A stretch of 64,000 bases of DNA from Bdellovibrionaceae bacterium UBA6502 (GTDB lineage Bacteria > Bdellovibrionota > Bdellovibrionia > Bdellovibrionales > UBA840), in the NCBI GenBank assembly GCA_002436415.1, contig DJMA01000012.1, positions 1-64,000 on the forward strand, written 5' to 3'. The notes beneath the pieces are model-generated. The model saw only the letters and a list, made by a program, of their open reading frames with translations. It did no database searches and was not told the DNA's origin. Shown here one piece after another: positions 44,124 through 53,568 of this stretch (positions are counted from its first letter, which is position 1; each line of letters starts with the position of its first letter). Position numbers and translations under genes: made by a program.

Positions 44124-45362
44124 TTAAAGCTTTTGCGGTGGACTCATGCCCTGATCAAGACTTTTCGCCTCATTGATCACCTCTAAGATACTTTCTTTGT
44201 TGATCTTTTTTTCTAGCTCAGGATAAATCAGCATCTTCCCACTAAAAAAACAAAAACCAGCTGCGCCTACCGCCCTCGAACTGCGAATTTGATTTTGAAT
44301 CACCTTAGCCGAAGGAAATCTATATAGGCCCAAACCTACAACCAAACGATCATTGTAAATAGGATTATAAAATTCATTCATTCTTAAATCGTGGTACTTA
44401 TTGTCTTTTACATAGATCATCATATAAGCTTGGTCCAAATAGTTTTTCTTCAACCACAGAGGCCAATCTTGATAGACATCTTTTAATGTCTTTTCTTTAT
44501 GCGCCCACACAGCTGCCGTTAACAAATGATTTGCATTGTTTCTCTTAACTTCTTCGTAAATCTCTTTCACAAATTGGTTCATAGCCTGTAGCTTCACTAC
44601 ATCTAGAGCCTGCAGATAATGTGGATTCTCTAGTAACTCCTCTTTACTCAAAGGAATTATTTTTTGAGTTTCTGTGAGATGGAGTTCATCTAAACCAAAA
44701 ATTCGTTTACCATGCTTTGCATTTGGGTAGCGAATGAAGTCTAAATGGATTCCTTGTATCTCATATTTTTTCTGAATTTCTTTTACTAAGGTCAAAAAAT
44801 AGGACTTCCATTTGGAGTTTAAAGGATTTGCATAAGCACCGTCCATCCAATCAGCTTCTAACTCCTCTTGCTGATAATCGAGCATACTTCGGCCTTCTTC
44901 ATCCACAAGAACCCACTCCGGATTTTTCTTCACCAAATGCTTTTCAGCCTTTGAAAACTCTTGTAAAAACTTAGGCTTTGATAACATATTCACATTCAGC
45001 CAAGCTTGAACTTTGATATTATGAAGCTTTGCTTGCTCGATAAAATATTGAAAGGGGTCCGCCAAACTCTCTTCTATGTCATCCGCTATGGGTTCAATCT
45101 TAGAGGGATACAAAACATCCGCCAAGCCCCGCACTTGTACGATCGCTGTATTTAGATTGTATTCAAGCATTTTAGAAATGCTCTTATCAATATCACTCTT
45201 AGTTTTCATTTCGAGCCGAACTATCCAAAGTGCACGCACTTCATCACTTCTCTTCGTCTTCAACTCTTGCTTTGAATAAAAATCCAAATCACTCTCGTAA
45301 GGCGTTTTTTCCTTAGTACTACAAGAAAGCATAAACAAAACTAGAATTAATAGTAGACGCAT
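44124..45362 (-). CDS. GHL10 (DUF187) family glycoside hydrolase lipoprotein
   Basis: A lipoprotein of about 412 residues: MRLLLILVLFMLSC gives a lipobox Cys. The enzyme domain shows the GHL10 pattern: EVRALWIVRLE, NLNTAIVQVRGLADVLYPS, IKVQAWLNVN, HLDFIRYPN and AAGFCFFSG. Related lipoproteins such as E. coli DigH cleave denuded peptidoglycan glycan strands, so a peptidoglycan-remodelling role is plausible. The frame opens at a GTG at 45377, but the ATG at 45362 has AAAAGG at proper distance and starts directly with the signal peptide. Neighbouring exported genes suggest an envelope-active cluster. Confidence 0.85.
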   Translation of the reverse strand: MRLLLILVLFMLSCSTKEKTPYESDLDFYSKQELKTKRSDEVRALWIVRLEMKTKSDIDKSISKMLEYNLNTAIVQVRGLADVLYPSKIEPIADDIEESLADPFQYFIEQAKLHNIKVQAWLNVNMLSKPKFLQEFSKAEKHLVKKNPEWVLVDEEGRSMLDYQQEELEADWMDGAYANPLNSKWKSYFLTLVKEIQKKYEIQGIHLDFIRYPNAKHGKRIFGLDELHLTETQKIIPLSKEELLENPHYLQALDVVKLQAMNQFVKEIYEEVKRNNANHLLTAAVWAHKEKTLKDVYQDWPLWLKKNYLDQAYMMIYVKDNKYHDLRMNEFYNPIYNDRLVVGLGLYRFPSAKVIQNQIRSSRAVGAAGFCFFSGKMLIYPELEKKINKESILEVINEAKSLDQGMSPPQKL

Positions 45363-45548
45363 AAAATACCTTTTCACTGAAAAGAGTTGATCGTATTAGA
45401 AGTTTAAAAGAGGCACAGAAAAGGGTCAATGCTCAAAAAAACAACAACGGTATTTGTAGAGAAGATATTTTTTAACGATTTCTTAAGCATACCAAGTCTA
45501 GATTTAGCTTTTCCCAAAGAAAGCCAGGACCAAAACAAAAAACTAAAC

Positions 45549-45554
45549 TATACT
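45549..45554 (+). promoter_or_regulatory. Probable -10 box of a leaderless thpR transcript
   Basis: TATACT ends exactly 6 nt before the ATG at 45561. No Shine-Dalgarno sequence precedes that ATG, so the transcript would start at the initiation codon. Confidence 0.5.
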
Positions 45555-45560
45555 TTAAAT

Positions 45561-46142
45561 ATGGCAAATCCTACGAGAAAACTACTACTAGCCATTCCCA
45601 TCCAGTTTGAAGAACTTGATGGCATGCCTGAAATGATGAAGAAGCTAAAAATCTTTTCAGACAAACGAAGTTACCCGATCAAATGGGTGCCACCCGAAAA
45701 CTTCCATTTAAGTTTGCATCTATTAGAAAACCTTGAAGAGAAAGAACTTAATTTAATTGAAAATAAAGTCGCAAAACTAGCTAAAAAAACGCCAAAATTC
45801 CAGATTGAGGTAAAAAATACGGGAGCATTTCCTAGCGTAGAAAAAGGTAGGGTTCTATGGTTAGGCATTCGAGAATCACGAGACCTTATGAATTTCCAAA
45901 GAGAGATTCAAGATCTTTGCGAAGAATTACTTCCAGAGAAAAAGATTGAGTTTTCCCACGCTTATCGACCACACATATCATTAGGACGCTTAAGAAGTAC
46001 AAAGCACTTAGGAAGTTTGTTACAACCTTTTCTAAGAAAACAATTTGGTAAAAAAGAAATTTCCGAAATTTGTTTGTTTGAGTCTGTTCTGCAAAATAGA
46101 ATGCCAGTTTATAAAAAACTGACATCCTTTCCTTTAAAGTAA
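45561..46142 (+). CDS. thpR: RNA 2',3'-cyclic phosphodiesterase (2H family)
   Basis: A 193-residue 2H phosphoesterase. The two catalytic HxS motifs are FHLSL (about residue 58) and HISLGRL (about residue 140), and the N-terminus LLLAIPI is the family's first strand. The enzyme opens 2',3'-cyclic phosphates on RNA ends. The frame is open from 45429, but the extra 44 residues would exceed the usual family size and look non-coding; the ATG at 45561 gives the normal length and coincides with a leaderless promoter arrangement. It converges with the VWA lipoprotein gene, ending one base before its stop. Confidence 0.88.
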   Translation: MANPTRKLLLAIPIQFEELDGMPEMMKKLKIFSDKRSYPIKWVPPENFHLSLHLLENLEEKELNLIENKVAKLAKKTPKFQIEVKNTGAFPSVEKGRVLWLGIRESRDLMNFQREIQDLCEELLPEKKIEFSHAYRPHISLGRLRSTKHLGSLLQPFLRKQFGKKEISEICLFESVLQNRMPVYKKLTSFPLK

Positions 46143-46143
46143 A

Positions 46144-48447
46144 TTATTTTTTACAACGATACACCAAATGCATTTTAGTGCCTTCTGCTGGATACGGCGT
46201 AAAAAAGACTTTGTTCTTTTTTACTTCATATTGGATATCCTGAGAAGGCGTTAGATTCACAACCACATTAGGCTTACCATCACCATCAGTGTCTCTAGGT
46301 TCACATTGCAAAGCGATCGAGAAAGCTGTTTCCTGAATACGATCACCAATATCTGCCAACTGAGCACTATAGTCACTCGAACAAATATCCGCTAAAATAC
46401 CATCGGTTAACTGAGTAAGCTCTGCGTAGACATTTGCTTCATACTTTCCGCCTCGTCTTGCACAGTTATCATCACCTGGTCGGTATACCACTGAGTGATT
46501 GCTATAGACTTTTTTGCCATCATATTTTTGGGCAATTGCCTCAATTAATTTTTCAGGCTTATTTTCATCCCTTAAACTGCTACCACGCGATCTCTCATCT
46601 TCATCTGAAATTATGATACTAGCAAAGTTAGAGTGCTCCCTAAGGATTTGAGAGTCCTCTCTATCTAAAAACTTACGAATGGATTTAATCCCCTCTTCCG
46701 TGTCGTTCCCACGTTCCGTGCGGCGAATGGTTCTTTTAAAATAGTCATCATAACCACGCACATTTGCGTCTAAATAGTAGATTGGATCACGATTGGTATT
46801 GTTTGCAAAGTTTTGCAATCGTCCGCCCGAATGAGGTCCATCGTCATCTGCATTTGTAGTAATGATTCCTAGACGCCAATCCAAGCCAGACAAAGAATCA
46901 ATGAAATTTCCAAAGCGCTTACCGATCTCCTTTTGCTCTTTTTCCATGGAGCTTGAGTTATCAATAACCACAAGTATATCAACTTTTTTCACAGGCTTGC
47001 CAACTAAAATTTCTTCAGAGACGATACCATCATCAACTTCCCAGTCATAACTCACCGCTTGACCAGCATTCCCTAAACTATCTACAGCATACACCTTGAA
47101 ATTGTGAAATCCGTTATTAAGCTGATAAGTCATTGGTGATTTACACTCCGAGTATTGGGCATTGTTTAATGAACAATAGTAAGCGACAACCTGACTATAT
47201 TGATCCTTGGCAACAAAGCCAAACTCAGCCTTTTTGCTGACACTAGGGTTTAATGGTTTTTCTGTAATTTGTATACTTGGCCCACTTGCATCTACTGCAA
47301 AACTCTTACTTAGTTGATTACTTTTATTTCCGTTGGTATCCGTGGCATAAACCACTACCTCATGAACACCCTCTGCTAACTCTTGCTTACTAAAGCTTCC
47401 TGTACAGTTTTGGATTGCTTGTCCATCATAGCTACAGGTCCATATCAAATCCTCTTTGAGTTGTTCCTTAGCTACAAATCTTACTAAACCAGGACCAACA
47501 TAAGGACTCGGAAACTCTTCCCATGCAATCACTGGCGCTGTACTATCAATAGAAAATTCATAGTCCATAGATTTTGATCTATTTCCAACATTGTCTACAG
47601 CGTAAAACTCCAAGCTATGTAGTCCTTCTGCCAAATTCGTTTGAACAAAAGAAGTTCCACAGTTTTGAAAACTGGAACTATCGATCTTACAATAAACCTG
47701 AGCAAGTCCACTCAACTTATCACTCGCTTCTATTCCCACTGATATATTTACTTGGTTTGAAATGACTGGAGGTAAATTTAAAAGCCTTAAACTCGGTCCT
47801 TCGGAATCATGTATAATCCCAGCAGAAACACAATTAGTCTCTCTTAACTGATTTCTAAATTTTGCATAAAACCGGTTCTCTGAATTGCCACTATAAAGCC
47901 TAGCCACTGAATCATCACTATAGGCTTGCCAATCCCCAATACAATTAGGACTAGCACTCACAATCATCTCATCAGCACCAGCAACAGAATGAAGCAAGTT
48001 CACTTCTGCCAAATTTGTGAAAGCTTGAGCGTTTTCTATCTTTAATTGAGCAGCACCTAATTTTTCTATCACATCAATACTAAAATCATGAGATTCTTCG
48101 CTTAAACAAACACTCGTTGCCGTCATACTTCCCGAAACAACTTGTACATCATCAAAGGCAACCGGTACATCTAGGCCTTGATAAACTCTTTCACCTTTTG
48201 TGGTATTAAGTATCCACTTTGCAGTTCCACCACCTTTAAAGCGAAGAACCACTTGATCGCCTTGCTCGACAATGGACGGAGCGATAATACCAAAATTTGA
48301 AGTACTCTCATCACAAATGATACTTGCACCGGTTTCTGGATCCGCAACACGCAAACCAAAATTTGCTGGCAACCGATCACAAGCACTAGTAATTACACTA
48401 AGCATGCACAACTTCAACACACTAGACTTTAGACTTAACTTACCCAT
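46144..48447 (-). CDS. Lipoprotein with Ig-like repeats and a von Willebrand A domain
   Basis: A lipoprotein of about 767 residues: signal segment SVLKLCMLSVITSAC gives the lipidated Cys. Residues about 30-230 are unrecognised. Three repeats follow, each with two Cys and the pattern C-x-ID...C...LxEGxHxxxxYAxDxxGN...D (about 250-490), an adhesin-like Ig fold. A VWA domain (about 500-700) has an intact MIDAS (VVIDNSSSM). The C-terminus holds two more Cys. The start at 48447 follows a G-rich ribosome binding site; a GTG five codons upstream is less likely. Probably a surface-exposed adhesin or scaffold. Confidence 0.83.
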   Translation of the reverse strand: MGKLSLKSSVLKLCMLSVITSACDRLPANFGLRVADPETGASIICDESTSNFGIIAPSIVEQGDQVVLRFKGGGTAKWILNTTKGERVYQGLDVPVAFDDVQVVSGSMTATSVCLSEESHDFSIDVIEKLGAAQLKIENAQAFTNLAEVNLLHSVAGADEMIVSASPNCIGDWQAYSDDSVARLYSGNSENRFYAKFRNQLRETNCVSAGIIHDSEGPSLRLLNLPPVISNQVNISVGIEASDKLSGLAQVYCKIDSSSFQNCGTSFVQTNLAEGLHSLEFYAVDNVGNRSKSMDYEFSIDSTAPVIAWEEFPSPYVGPGLVRFVAKEQLKEDLIWTCSYDGQAIQNCTGSFSKQELAEGVHEVVVYATDTNGNKSNQLSKSFAVDASGPSIQITEKPLNPSVSKKAEFGFVAKDQYSQVVAYYCSLNNAQYSECKSPMTYQLNNGFHNFKVYAVDSLGNAGQAVSYDWEVDDGIVSEEILVGKPVKKVDILVVIDNSSSMEKEQKEIGKRFGNFIDSLSGLDWRLGIITTNADDDGPHSGGRLQNFANNTNRDPIYYLDANVRGYDDYFKRTIRRTERGNDTEEGIKSIRKFLDREDSQILREHSNFASIIISDEDERSRGSSLRDENKPEKLIEAIAQKYDGKKVYSNHSVVYRPGDDNCARRGGKYEANVYAELTQLTDGILADICSSDYSAQLADIGDRIQETAFSIALQCEPRDTDGDGKPNVVVNLTPSQDIQYEVKKNKVFFTPYPAEGTKMHLVYRCKK

Positions 48448-48884
48448 AAGCTTTTCCCCCACCTCCTATACAGAGCAGAAAGCATGCCTAGTCTTTGACA
48501 CTTTAAATCACAGGAAAGTTTAATTTTTTGCTCAAACTAGACGGTCCTGTAAAATAAAGTGATGATTTATTTAAAATTAAAAGCCCCCTATAGACCTTTA
48601 AACCACATTTACAAGGCTTTTTGGTCTAGACCTTGGTTTTATGTTTTTGCTTTTTGAAACAGATTCAAAGTTTTCATTTATAAATTATTGTAAAAATACA
48701 ATTCAAACTTTTACTTAAAATTATTAAAAAATCTTTTCCTCGTATAAAAACTTTTCAGCTTGGTGCCATGGAGTTTTTCAAAAGCTAACTATTGCGCTCA
48801 ATGGAAAAGACAAATAAAGCTTCCTTTGTTTAGAAGTGTTTACAAGCTTCTTATCAAAGAATAGGATTCATTAAGGAGAAAATT
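48448..48884. other. Intergenic region between VWA lipoprotein and GST genes
   Basis: About 440 bp, AT-rich, between divergent genes. It contains small inverted repeats (TAGACC/GGTCTA at 48591-48596 and 48623-48628; ATTGTA/TACAAT around 48690-48703) and no ORF. A possible promoter for the downstream gene, TTTACA (48839-48844) with TAGGAT (48862-48867) at 17 bp, sits very close to its ribosome binding site. Confidence 0.4.
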
Positions 48885-49823
48885 ATGGGACGATTGATTG
48901 ATGGTAAATGGGTAAAAACTAGCATAATAACGAGTGACGACAGCGGTGCCTACGACCGAATACCGAGAAGTTTTTTAGATAAAATTGGCTCTGAAAAATA
49001 CCCTGCCGAATCAGGAAGATATCATTTGTATGTATCCTACGCCTGTCCATGGGCCCATCGAACCTTAATCATGAGAGAATTAAAAGGTCTATCAGAACAC
49101 ATTAGCCTTAGCGTAGTACATCCAGACATGCTCGAATATGGTTGGAAGTTTGATAGTAGTTTTGCCGGTGCGACGGAAGATCATTTATTTAATAAATCCC
49201 ATCTTCATGAGATTTACACACTAGCTCAATCTGATGTTTCAACCAGCGTAACGGTTCCTGTTTTGTTCGACAAATCCACAAACAGCATCGTAAACAATGA
49301 ATCCTCTGAAATCATTCGCATCTTTAATACCGCATTTAACTCTTTTACGAATAACAAAGACGATTACTACCCCGAGCATCTACAAAGTGAGATCAACCAA
49401 TGGAACGACGAAATATACGACAAAGTTAACAATGGAGTCTATAAAGCCGGTTTTTCTAAAAGCCAAAAGGCATATGACAAAGCCGTGACCGAACTGTTTC
49501 AATGCCTCGATAAATTAGATAAGCACTTAGATACAAATCAATATTTAGTAGGAGAGAAACTCACAGAAGCAGACATTCGTTTGCTTACTAGCTTAATTCG
49601 CTTTGATGATGTTTATGCCGTTCATTTCAAATGCAGTTATAGAAAAATCAAAGACTACAAAAACTTGAGTGCGTATCTACAGAGACTTTTTGAACTTCCT
49701 GCTGTTAAAAAAACGACTTTCATGGACCATATCAAAAGGCACTACTATTACTCCCATGAAGAATTAAACCCATGTAGAATTATCGCAAAAACTTCATCGG
49801 TAATTTATACCGATGAATTCTAA
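48885..49823 (+). CDS. Glutathionyl-hydroquinone reductase (xi-class GST)
   Basis: A 312-residue enzyme of the YqjG/ECM4 class. The active-site Cys is in RYHLYVSYACPWAHR near residue 54, and the N-terminal insertion with DSSFAGATEDHLF, VTVPVLFDKSTNSIVNNES (cis-Pro and glutathione-binding Glu-Ser) and the C-terminal LTEADIRLLTSLIRFD are family hallmarks. These enzymes reduce glutathionyl-hydroquinones. The ATG follows AAGGAG. Its 3' end overlaps the convergent small gene by 4 bp. Confidence 0.93.
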   Translation: MGRLIDGKWVKTSIITSDDSGAYDRIPRSFLDKIGSEKYPAESGRYHLYVSYACPWAHRTLIMRELKGLSEHISLSVVHPDMLEYGWKFDSSFAGATEDHLFNKSHLHEIYTLAQSDVSTSVTVPVLFDKSTNSIVNNESSEIIRIFNTAFNSFTNNKDDYYPEHLQSEINQWNDEIYDKVNNGVYKAGFSKSQKAYDKAVTELFQCLDKLDKHLDTNQYLVGEKLTEADIRLLTSLIRFDDVYAVHFKCSYRKIKDYKNLSAYLQRLFELPAVKKTTFMDHIKRHYYYSHEELNPCRIIAKTSSVIYTDEF

Positions 49824-50044
49824 TCCATGATTTTTTCATGAAAGTATTTTTTAGCTTCTAAAAATTGATCTTTAGGAACTTTAAGATAGAAAACATTTAG
49901 GCCCTCTAAAGGTGCTCCGGGGGCCATTTCTACTACAGCATTAAAACCAGCATGAATCAGCTGCTCCGCTAGCTTTTGCACATCACTAAATTGATAGAAA
50001 GAATTCTCTGCACCAAATCTACCAATGCTAACATAGTCGCCCAT
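49820..50044 (-). CDS. Small conserved-looking protein, function unknown
   Basis: A 74-residue protein. The pattern FSDVQKLAEQLIHAGFNAVVEMAPGAPLEGLNVFYLKVPKDQFLEAKKYF suggests a small alpha/beta (ferredoxin-like) fold, loosely like the DUF2007 signal-transducing proteins; I do not recognise it with confidence. The ATG has AAGGAGA at good distance, directly downstream of the fadE terminator, so it is a real gene with separate transcription or read-through from fadE. Confidence 0.6.
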   Translation of the reverse strand: MGDYVSIGRFGAENSFYQFSDVQKLAEQLIHAGFNAVVEMAPGAPLEGLNVFYLKVPKDQFLEAKKYFHEKIMD

Positions 50045-50054
50045 TTTGTCTCCT

Positions 50055-50088
50055 TAAAAAAAAAAGCCGAGCTCTAGGCCCGGCTTTT
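50055..50088 (-). terminator. Intrinsic terminator after fadE
   Basis: An 8-bp GC-rich stem (50062-50069 with 50081-50088) followed on the minus strand by about ten T residues, 17 bp past the fadE stop. Confidence 0.88.
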
Positions 50089-50104
50089 GCTTTTGTTTTT
50101 TTAA

Positions 50105-52612
50105 TTATGCCTTATCAGCTTGAGCACCAAGATTATCTGAGCCATTGGCTATCTCAGTTTCAATTGGTTTTTTTCCATCTGGAAAATACTCTTCTGGGCC
50201 GAAGTCATCCACCTGAACAGCGTCCAGTCGCATTTCCTCTGCCTTTTGAACAAGAGCATACTCTTCGTCAGTAATCACTCCAGCCTTCTTACCTTCTTCA
50301 ACCAAAGCCAAGCCTTTTACTCTTGGAATTTGCTTAGCTTTTACAGCAGCACGAAGTTTCTTTTCAACCGCTTCTGCTTCTTTAACCTTTTTAAAGGTCA
50401 TATCCACTTTAGCAAGTCCATCATTGAAGTCATTTTTCACGAAAACGTTTTCAGTCAAACGATCACGTTGCTCACTATCTTGTTGCATCAAACGAGCCAC
50501 TTCGTTACTTACACTATCTTCCACATTACGGCTAAGCTTATTAAACTCAGACCAGAACTTAATTGGGTATTTAAACAACCAACTCAAACCTGGCACCGGT
50601 AAGTTTTCATAAATTCCGTCAAAAGCAGTTTGAATTTGGGTAAAAGCATACTGCATAGACATATGAACAAACGGAAGGTCTTCTTTCTTTCTTCCTTCAG
50701 CTTCCCAACGTCTTAATACGGCTGTACCGATATACATCCAAGAAAGGATATCTGCATAACGACCTGTTAATCTCTCTTTTACTTTTAAAGCTCCACCAAG
50801 GCTACCCATGGCAATATCAGACATAAAAGCATAAGTTGCAGAAGTCCAAGATAGTTTTCTCCAGTATTTAGCAGTAGGTCCACCAACAGGAGAACTTGCT
50901 AACCAACCACGAGTTGCACTTAACACTAATGCACGACATGCGTTTCGAACGATGTGATTGATATGTCCCCAGAAGGCTCTATCAAAAGCAGATACATCAC
51001 CTGCTTCCACTGCAGCAACTTCTTTATAAGCATATGGGTGAGCACGTAGAGCGCCTTGACCAAAAATGATTAAAGTACGAGTTAAAATATTCGCACCCTC
51101 CACTGTAATCCCGATTGGGATGGCAGTGTAACCATTAGCTAAAAAGTTACGAGGTCCTCTCGAAATACCAGCACCACCGATAATATCCATACCGTGATTC
51201 ACTGCTTTTCTCATTAATTCTGTGGAATTGTATTTTGCAATGGCCGTTACAACCGGTGGTTGAATACCGTTGTCAATAGCACCTGCTGTGTACTTACGAA
51301 GAGCTTCTAGCATATAAGCAGCAGAACCGATAAAACTCAATGGCTCAGCCACACCTTCAAATTTACCCACTGGCATTCCAAATTGCTTACGAATTGCGGA
51401 ATAAGCACCTACGCCACGGAAAGCTAATTTTGCGCCACCAGAACTTTGACTCACAAGAGAAATACCGCGACCAGCAGCCAGACTTTCCATCAACATTGGC
51501 CAACCTTTACCAGCATTTTCAAGGCCACCGATGATTTGGTCTACAGAAACTACAACGTCATGACCTTGTGTTGGACAGTTATAGAATGGAGTATTTAATG
51601 GATCATGACGACGACCAATCACAACACCCGGAGTGTCGGAAGGAATTAAGGCACATGTGATACCAAGATCTCCCCCACCTTTTCCAAGTAAATCATTCGG
51701 ATCATTCAAACGGAAAGCTAAACCTAGAACCGTTGAAATTGCTGCCAATGTGATATAGCGCTTGTTCCAATTTAATTTGATATAAAGTTTTCCATCTTCC
51801 CCTTTAAACAACTCACCATGAGAAGTTAAAGAACCTGCATCAGAACCAGCTGTTGGCTCCGTCAAAGCAAAACACGGAATTTCAGTACCATTTGCTAAGC
51901 GTGGTAAATAGTAGTCACGCTGCTCTTGCGTACCATAATGAAGAAGTAACTCAGCAGGTCCCAAAGAGTTTGGTACCATCACCGTTACACCAGCAGTAAT
52001 ACTACGACCAGAAATTTTCTCGATCACAGCACCATGCCCTAAAGCGCTAATTCCTAATCCACCGTATTCTTTAGGAATAATCATTCCTAAGAATTTTTCT
52101 TTACGAAGAAAATCCCAAACCTCTTTCGGCATGGCACGTTTTTTTGTAATTTCCCAATCATCAATTAAATTACAAAGCTCTTCAACAGGACCATCCATGA
52201 AGGCTTGCTCTTCAGCGTTTAATGACGGGTAAGTTTCGTTTAATAATCTTTTTAAATTTGGCTTTCCACTAAAAAGCTCAGCCTCAGCCCAAACCTTACC
52301 AGCATCCAGTGCCGCTCTTTCTGTTTCAGAGATTTTGGGAATCAAACCAAGTTTTTTCATCGTGTTCATTACCAGACTAGAAACAATCGCAGCACGAATT
52401 GGTTTGATGTTAAAAATCACTGCAATCACTGCAGCAACAATTAACGCAGACTCAGGCGCAGCGTAACCAATCATGATGGCAGCGATACCAATCGTCCAGA
52501 CGATAAATGGGGAACCTAAAAATCCAATGGCCAAAATCAAGGCTATTGAACCAACAACTCCCCAAGCACCATAGGCATTTAAAATACCGTAAATTTCTCC
52601 TAAAGCTTCCAC
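50105..52612 (-). CDS. fadE: Long-form acyl-CoA dehydrogenase FadE
   Basis: An 835-residue protein matching FadE: three N-terminal hydrophobic segments (about 10-75), then the flavin dehydrogenase core (about 130-560) with PKEYGGLGISALGHG, CFALTEPTAGSDAGS, the long GDDL-type FAD loop and GGAGISRGPRN, and the C-terminal DUF1974-like helical domain. It catalyses the first step of fatty acid beta-oxidation. The start is a GTG at 52612 with AAGGAGT upstream. Divergent from a TetR-family regulator whose operator candidate lies in the shared region. Confidence 0.95.
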   Translation of the reverse strand: MEALGEIYGILNAYGAWGVVGSIALILAIGFLGSPFIVWTIGIAAIMIGYAAPESALIVAAVIAVIFNIKPIRAAIVSSLVMNTMKKLGLIPKISETERAALDAGKVWAEAELFSGKPNLKRLLNETYPSLNAEEQAFMDGPVEELCNLIDDWEITKKRAMPKEVWDFLRKEKFLGMIIPKEYGGLGISALGHGAVIEKISGRSITAGVTVMVPNSLGPAELLLHYGTQEQRDYYLPRLANGTEIPCFALTEPTAGSDAGSLTSHGELFKGEDGKLYIKLNWNKRYITLAAISTVLGLAFRLNDPNDLLGKGGGDLGITCALIPSDTPGVVIGRRHDPLNTPFYNCPTQGHDVVVSVDQIIGGLENAGKGWPMLMESLAAGRGISLVSQSSGGAKLAFRGVGAYSAIRKQFGMPVGKFEGVAEPLSFIGSAAYMLEALRKYTAGAIDNGIQPPVVTAIAKYNSTELMRKAVNHGMDIIGGAGISRGPRNFLANGYTAIPIGITVEGANILTRTLIIFGQGALRAHPYAYKEVAAVEAGDVSAFDRAFWGHINHIVRNACRALVLSATRGWLASSPVGGPTAKYWRKLSWTSATYAFMSDIAMGSLGGALKVKERLTGRYADILSWMYIGTAVLRRWEAEGRKKEDLPFVHMSMQYAFTQIQTAFDGIYENLPVPGLSWLFKYPIKFWSEFNKLSRNVEDSVSNEVARLMQQDSEQRDRLTENVFVKNDFNDGLAKVDMTFKKVKEAEAVEKKLRAAVKAKQIPRVKGLALVEEGKKAGVITDEEYALVQKAEEMRLDAVQVDDFGPEEYFPDGKKPIETEIANGSDNLGAQADKA

Positions 52613-52808
52613 AAGCGGACTCCTTCTTAAATAGTTGCAAAAACATTATTGTTGTTCAGCCTCTATTTTCTCTCGTATTTTCAGCCTTTTGCAAGTCAAA
52701 GCGATGGAATGCAAATAGAATGTGTCGAAACTAGATTTTAGGACAAGAAAAAGCGTTTAAACTCATGAAATTATTAATGAATTCTTAAGACATTTTATTA
52801 AACATTAT

Positions 52809-52838
52809 TTGAGCATTTTCTGTACCAATTAGTACAAT
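52809..52838 (+). promoter_or_regulatory. tetR promoter overlapped by a palindromic operator
   Basis: TTGAGC (52809-52814) and TACAAT (52833-52838) form a promoter with an 18-bp spacer. A palindrome, TGTAC-N6-GTACA (52821-52836), covers the -10 box, as expected for an operator that allows autorepression by the TetR-family protein encoded directly downstream. Confidence 0.65.
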
Positions 52839-52849
52839 TATCGGTTAAA

Positions 52850-53437
52850 ATGTGTTTAATGAATGCATCCAAAAAAAAGATCCTCTATTCGGCTTATCAT
52901 TTATTTCGCAGGCAGGGTTACAATGCTACGGGATTGCAAGAAATCTTGGATAAATCTAAGACAGGTAAGTCTCAACTTTATCACCACTTCTCCTCCAAAG
53001 AAGAGCTTCTGCTTGAGAGCTTAAAGTTTTATTCAGAGAAGGTTTACGCAGAGACTTCTAAATTTATGTATGGAATTAAAAGCCTCGATGAATTTGAAAG
53101 GATCATTGCTGGGTCAAGAAGACTAGCAAGGAGTCAATCTGTCATTGTAGGTTGTTATTTTGGTAGTATAGCTGGTGAGCTGGCTGTAACCAATCCAAGC
53201 ATCCGAAAGTTCCTTGTAGATCTTTATGATGATTGGCAAAAGCTGTTTGTCGCAGGTTTAGAAGAACTAAAAAACCGCTCATTAATCAGTAAAGACGCCA
53301 AAACTGATGAACTTGCTGAATTTTTTCTCGTATCGGTACAAGGTGCTTTCATCTTAGCCAAAACCACAGAGGATTTAAGCGTAATTGACCGTAGTATTCA
53401 AAAAAGTCTCAATTACATCCGTTCCTACGCAATATGA
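52850..53437 (+). CDS. TetR/AcrR family transcriptional regulator
   Basis: A 195-residue regulator. The N-terminal HTH is clear: KKKILYSAYHLFRRQGYNATGLQEIL, then SKTGKSQLYHHFSSKEELL. The C-terminal part is helical with GCYFGSIAGELAV, typical of the ligand domain. Two in-frame starts exist (52850 and 52859), neither with a Shine-Dalgarno sequence; the promoter would give a leader of only a few nucleotides. It is divergent from fadE, so control of fatty acid oxidation is a reasonable guess, besides autoregulation. Confidence 0.92.
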   Translation: MCLMNASKKKILYSAYHLFRRQGYNATGLQEILDKSKTGKSQLYHHFSSKEELLLESLKFYSEKVYAETSKFMYGIKSLDEFERIIAGSRRLARSQSVIVGCYFGSIAGELAVTNPSIRKFLVDLYDDWQKLFVAGLEELKNRSLISKDAKTDELAEFFLVSVQGAFILAKTTEDLSVIDRSIQKSLNYIRSYAI

Positions 53438-53568
53438 TAAACAATTCGAGCTTTTCTACTGGACAGAATTGTCTCAAAGACTAAACTTAAGCATCGTTAT
53501 TTTAATAAATTCAAGCTTTTATGCAATAATATCAACACTGTGCTTGAACACTTTTGAAGGGGTAATTT

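Noticed and set aside
48579..48628. Interleaved short repeats (AAAAGCC/GGCTTTT and TAGACC/GGTCTA) resembling a pseudoknot
   Set aside because: Arms are 6-7 bp in AT-rich sequence and could arise by chance; no transcript signals surround them.
50246..50602. Plus-strand open frame of 118 codons within fadE
   Set aside because: It is antisense to a clearly coding, conserved gene and shows no start signal or recognisable motif.
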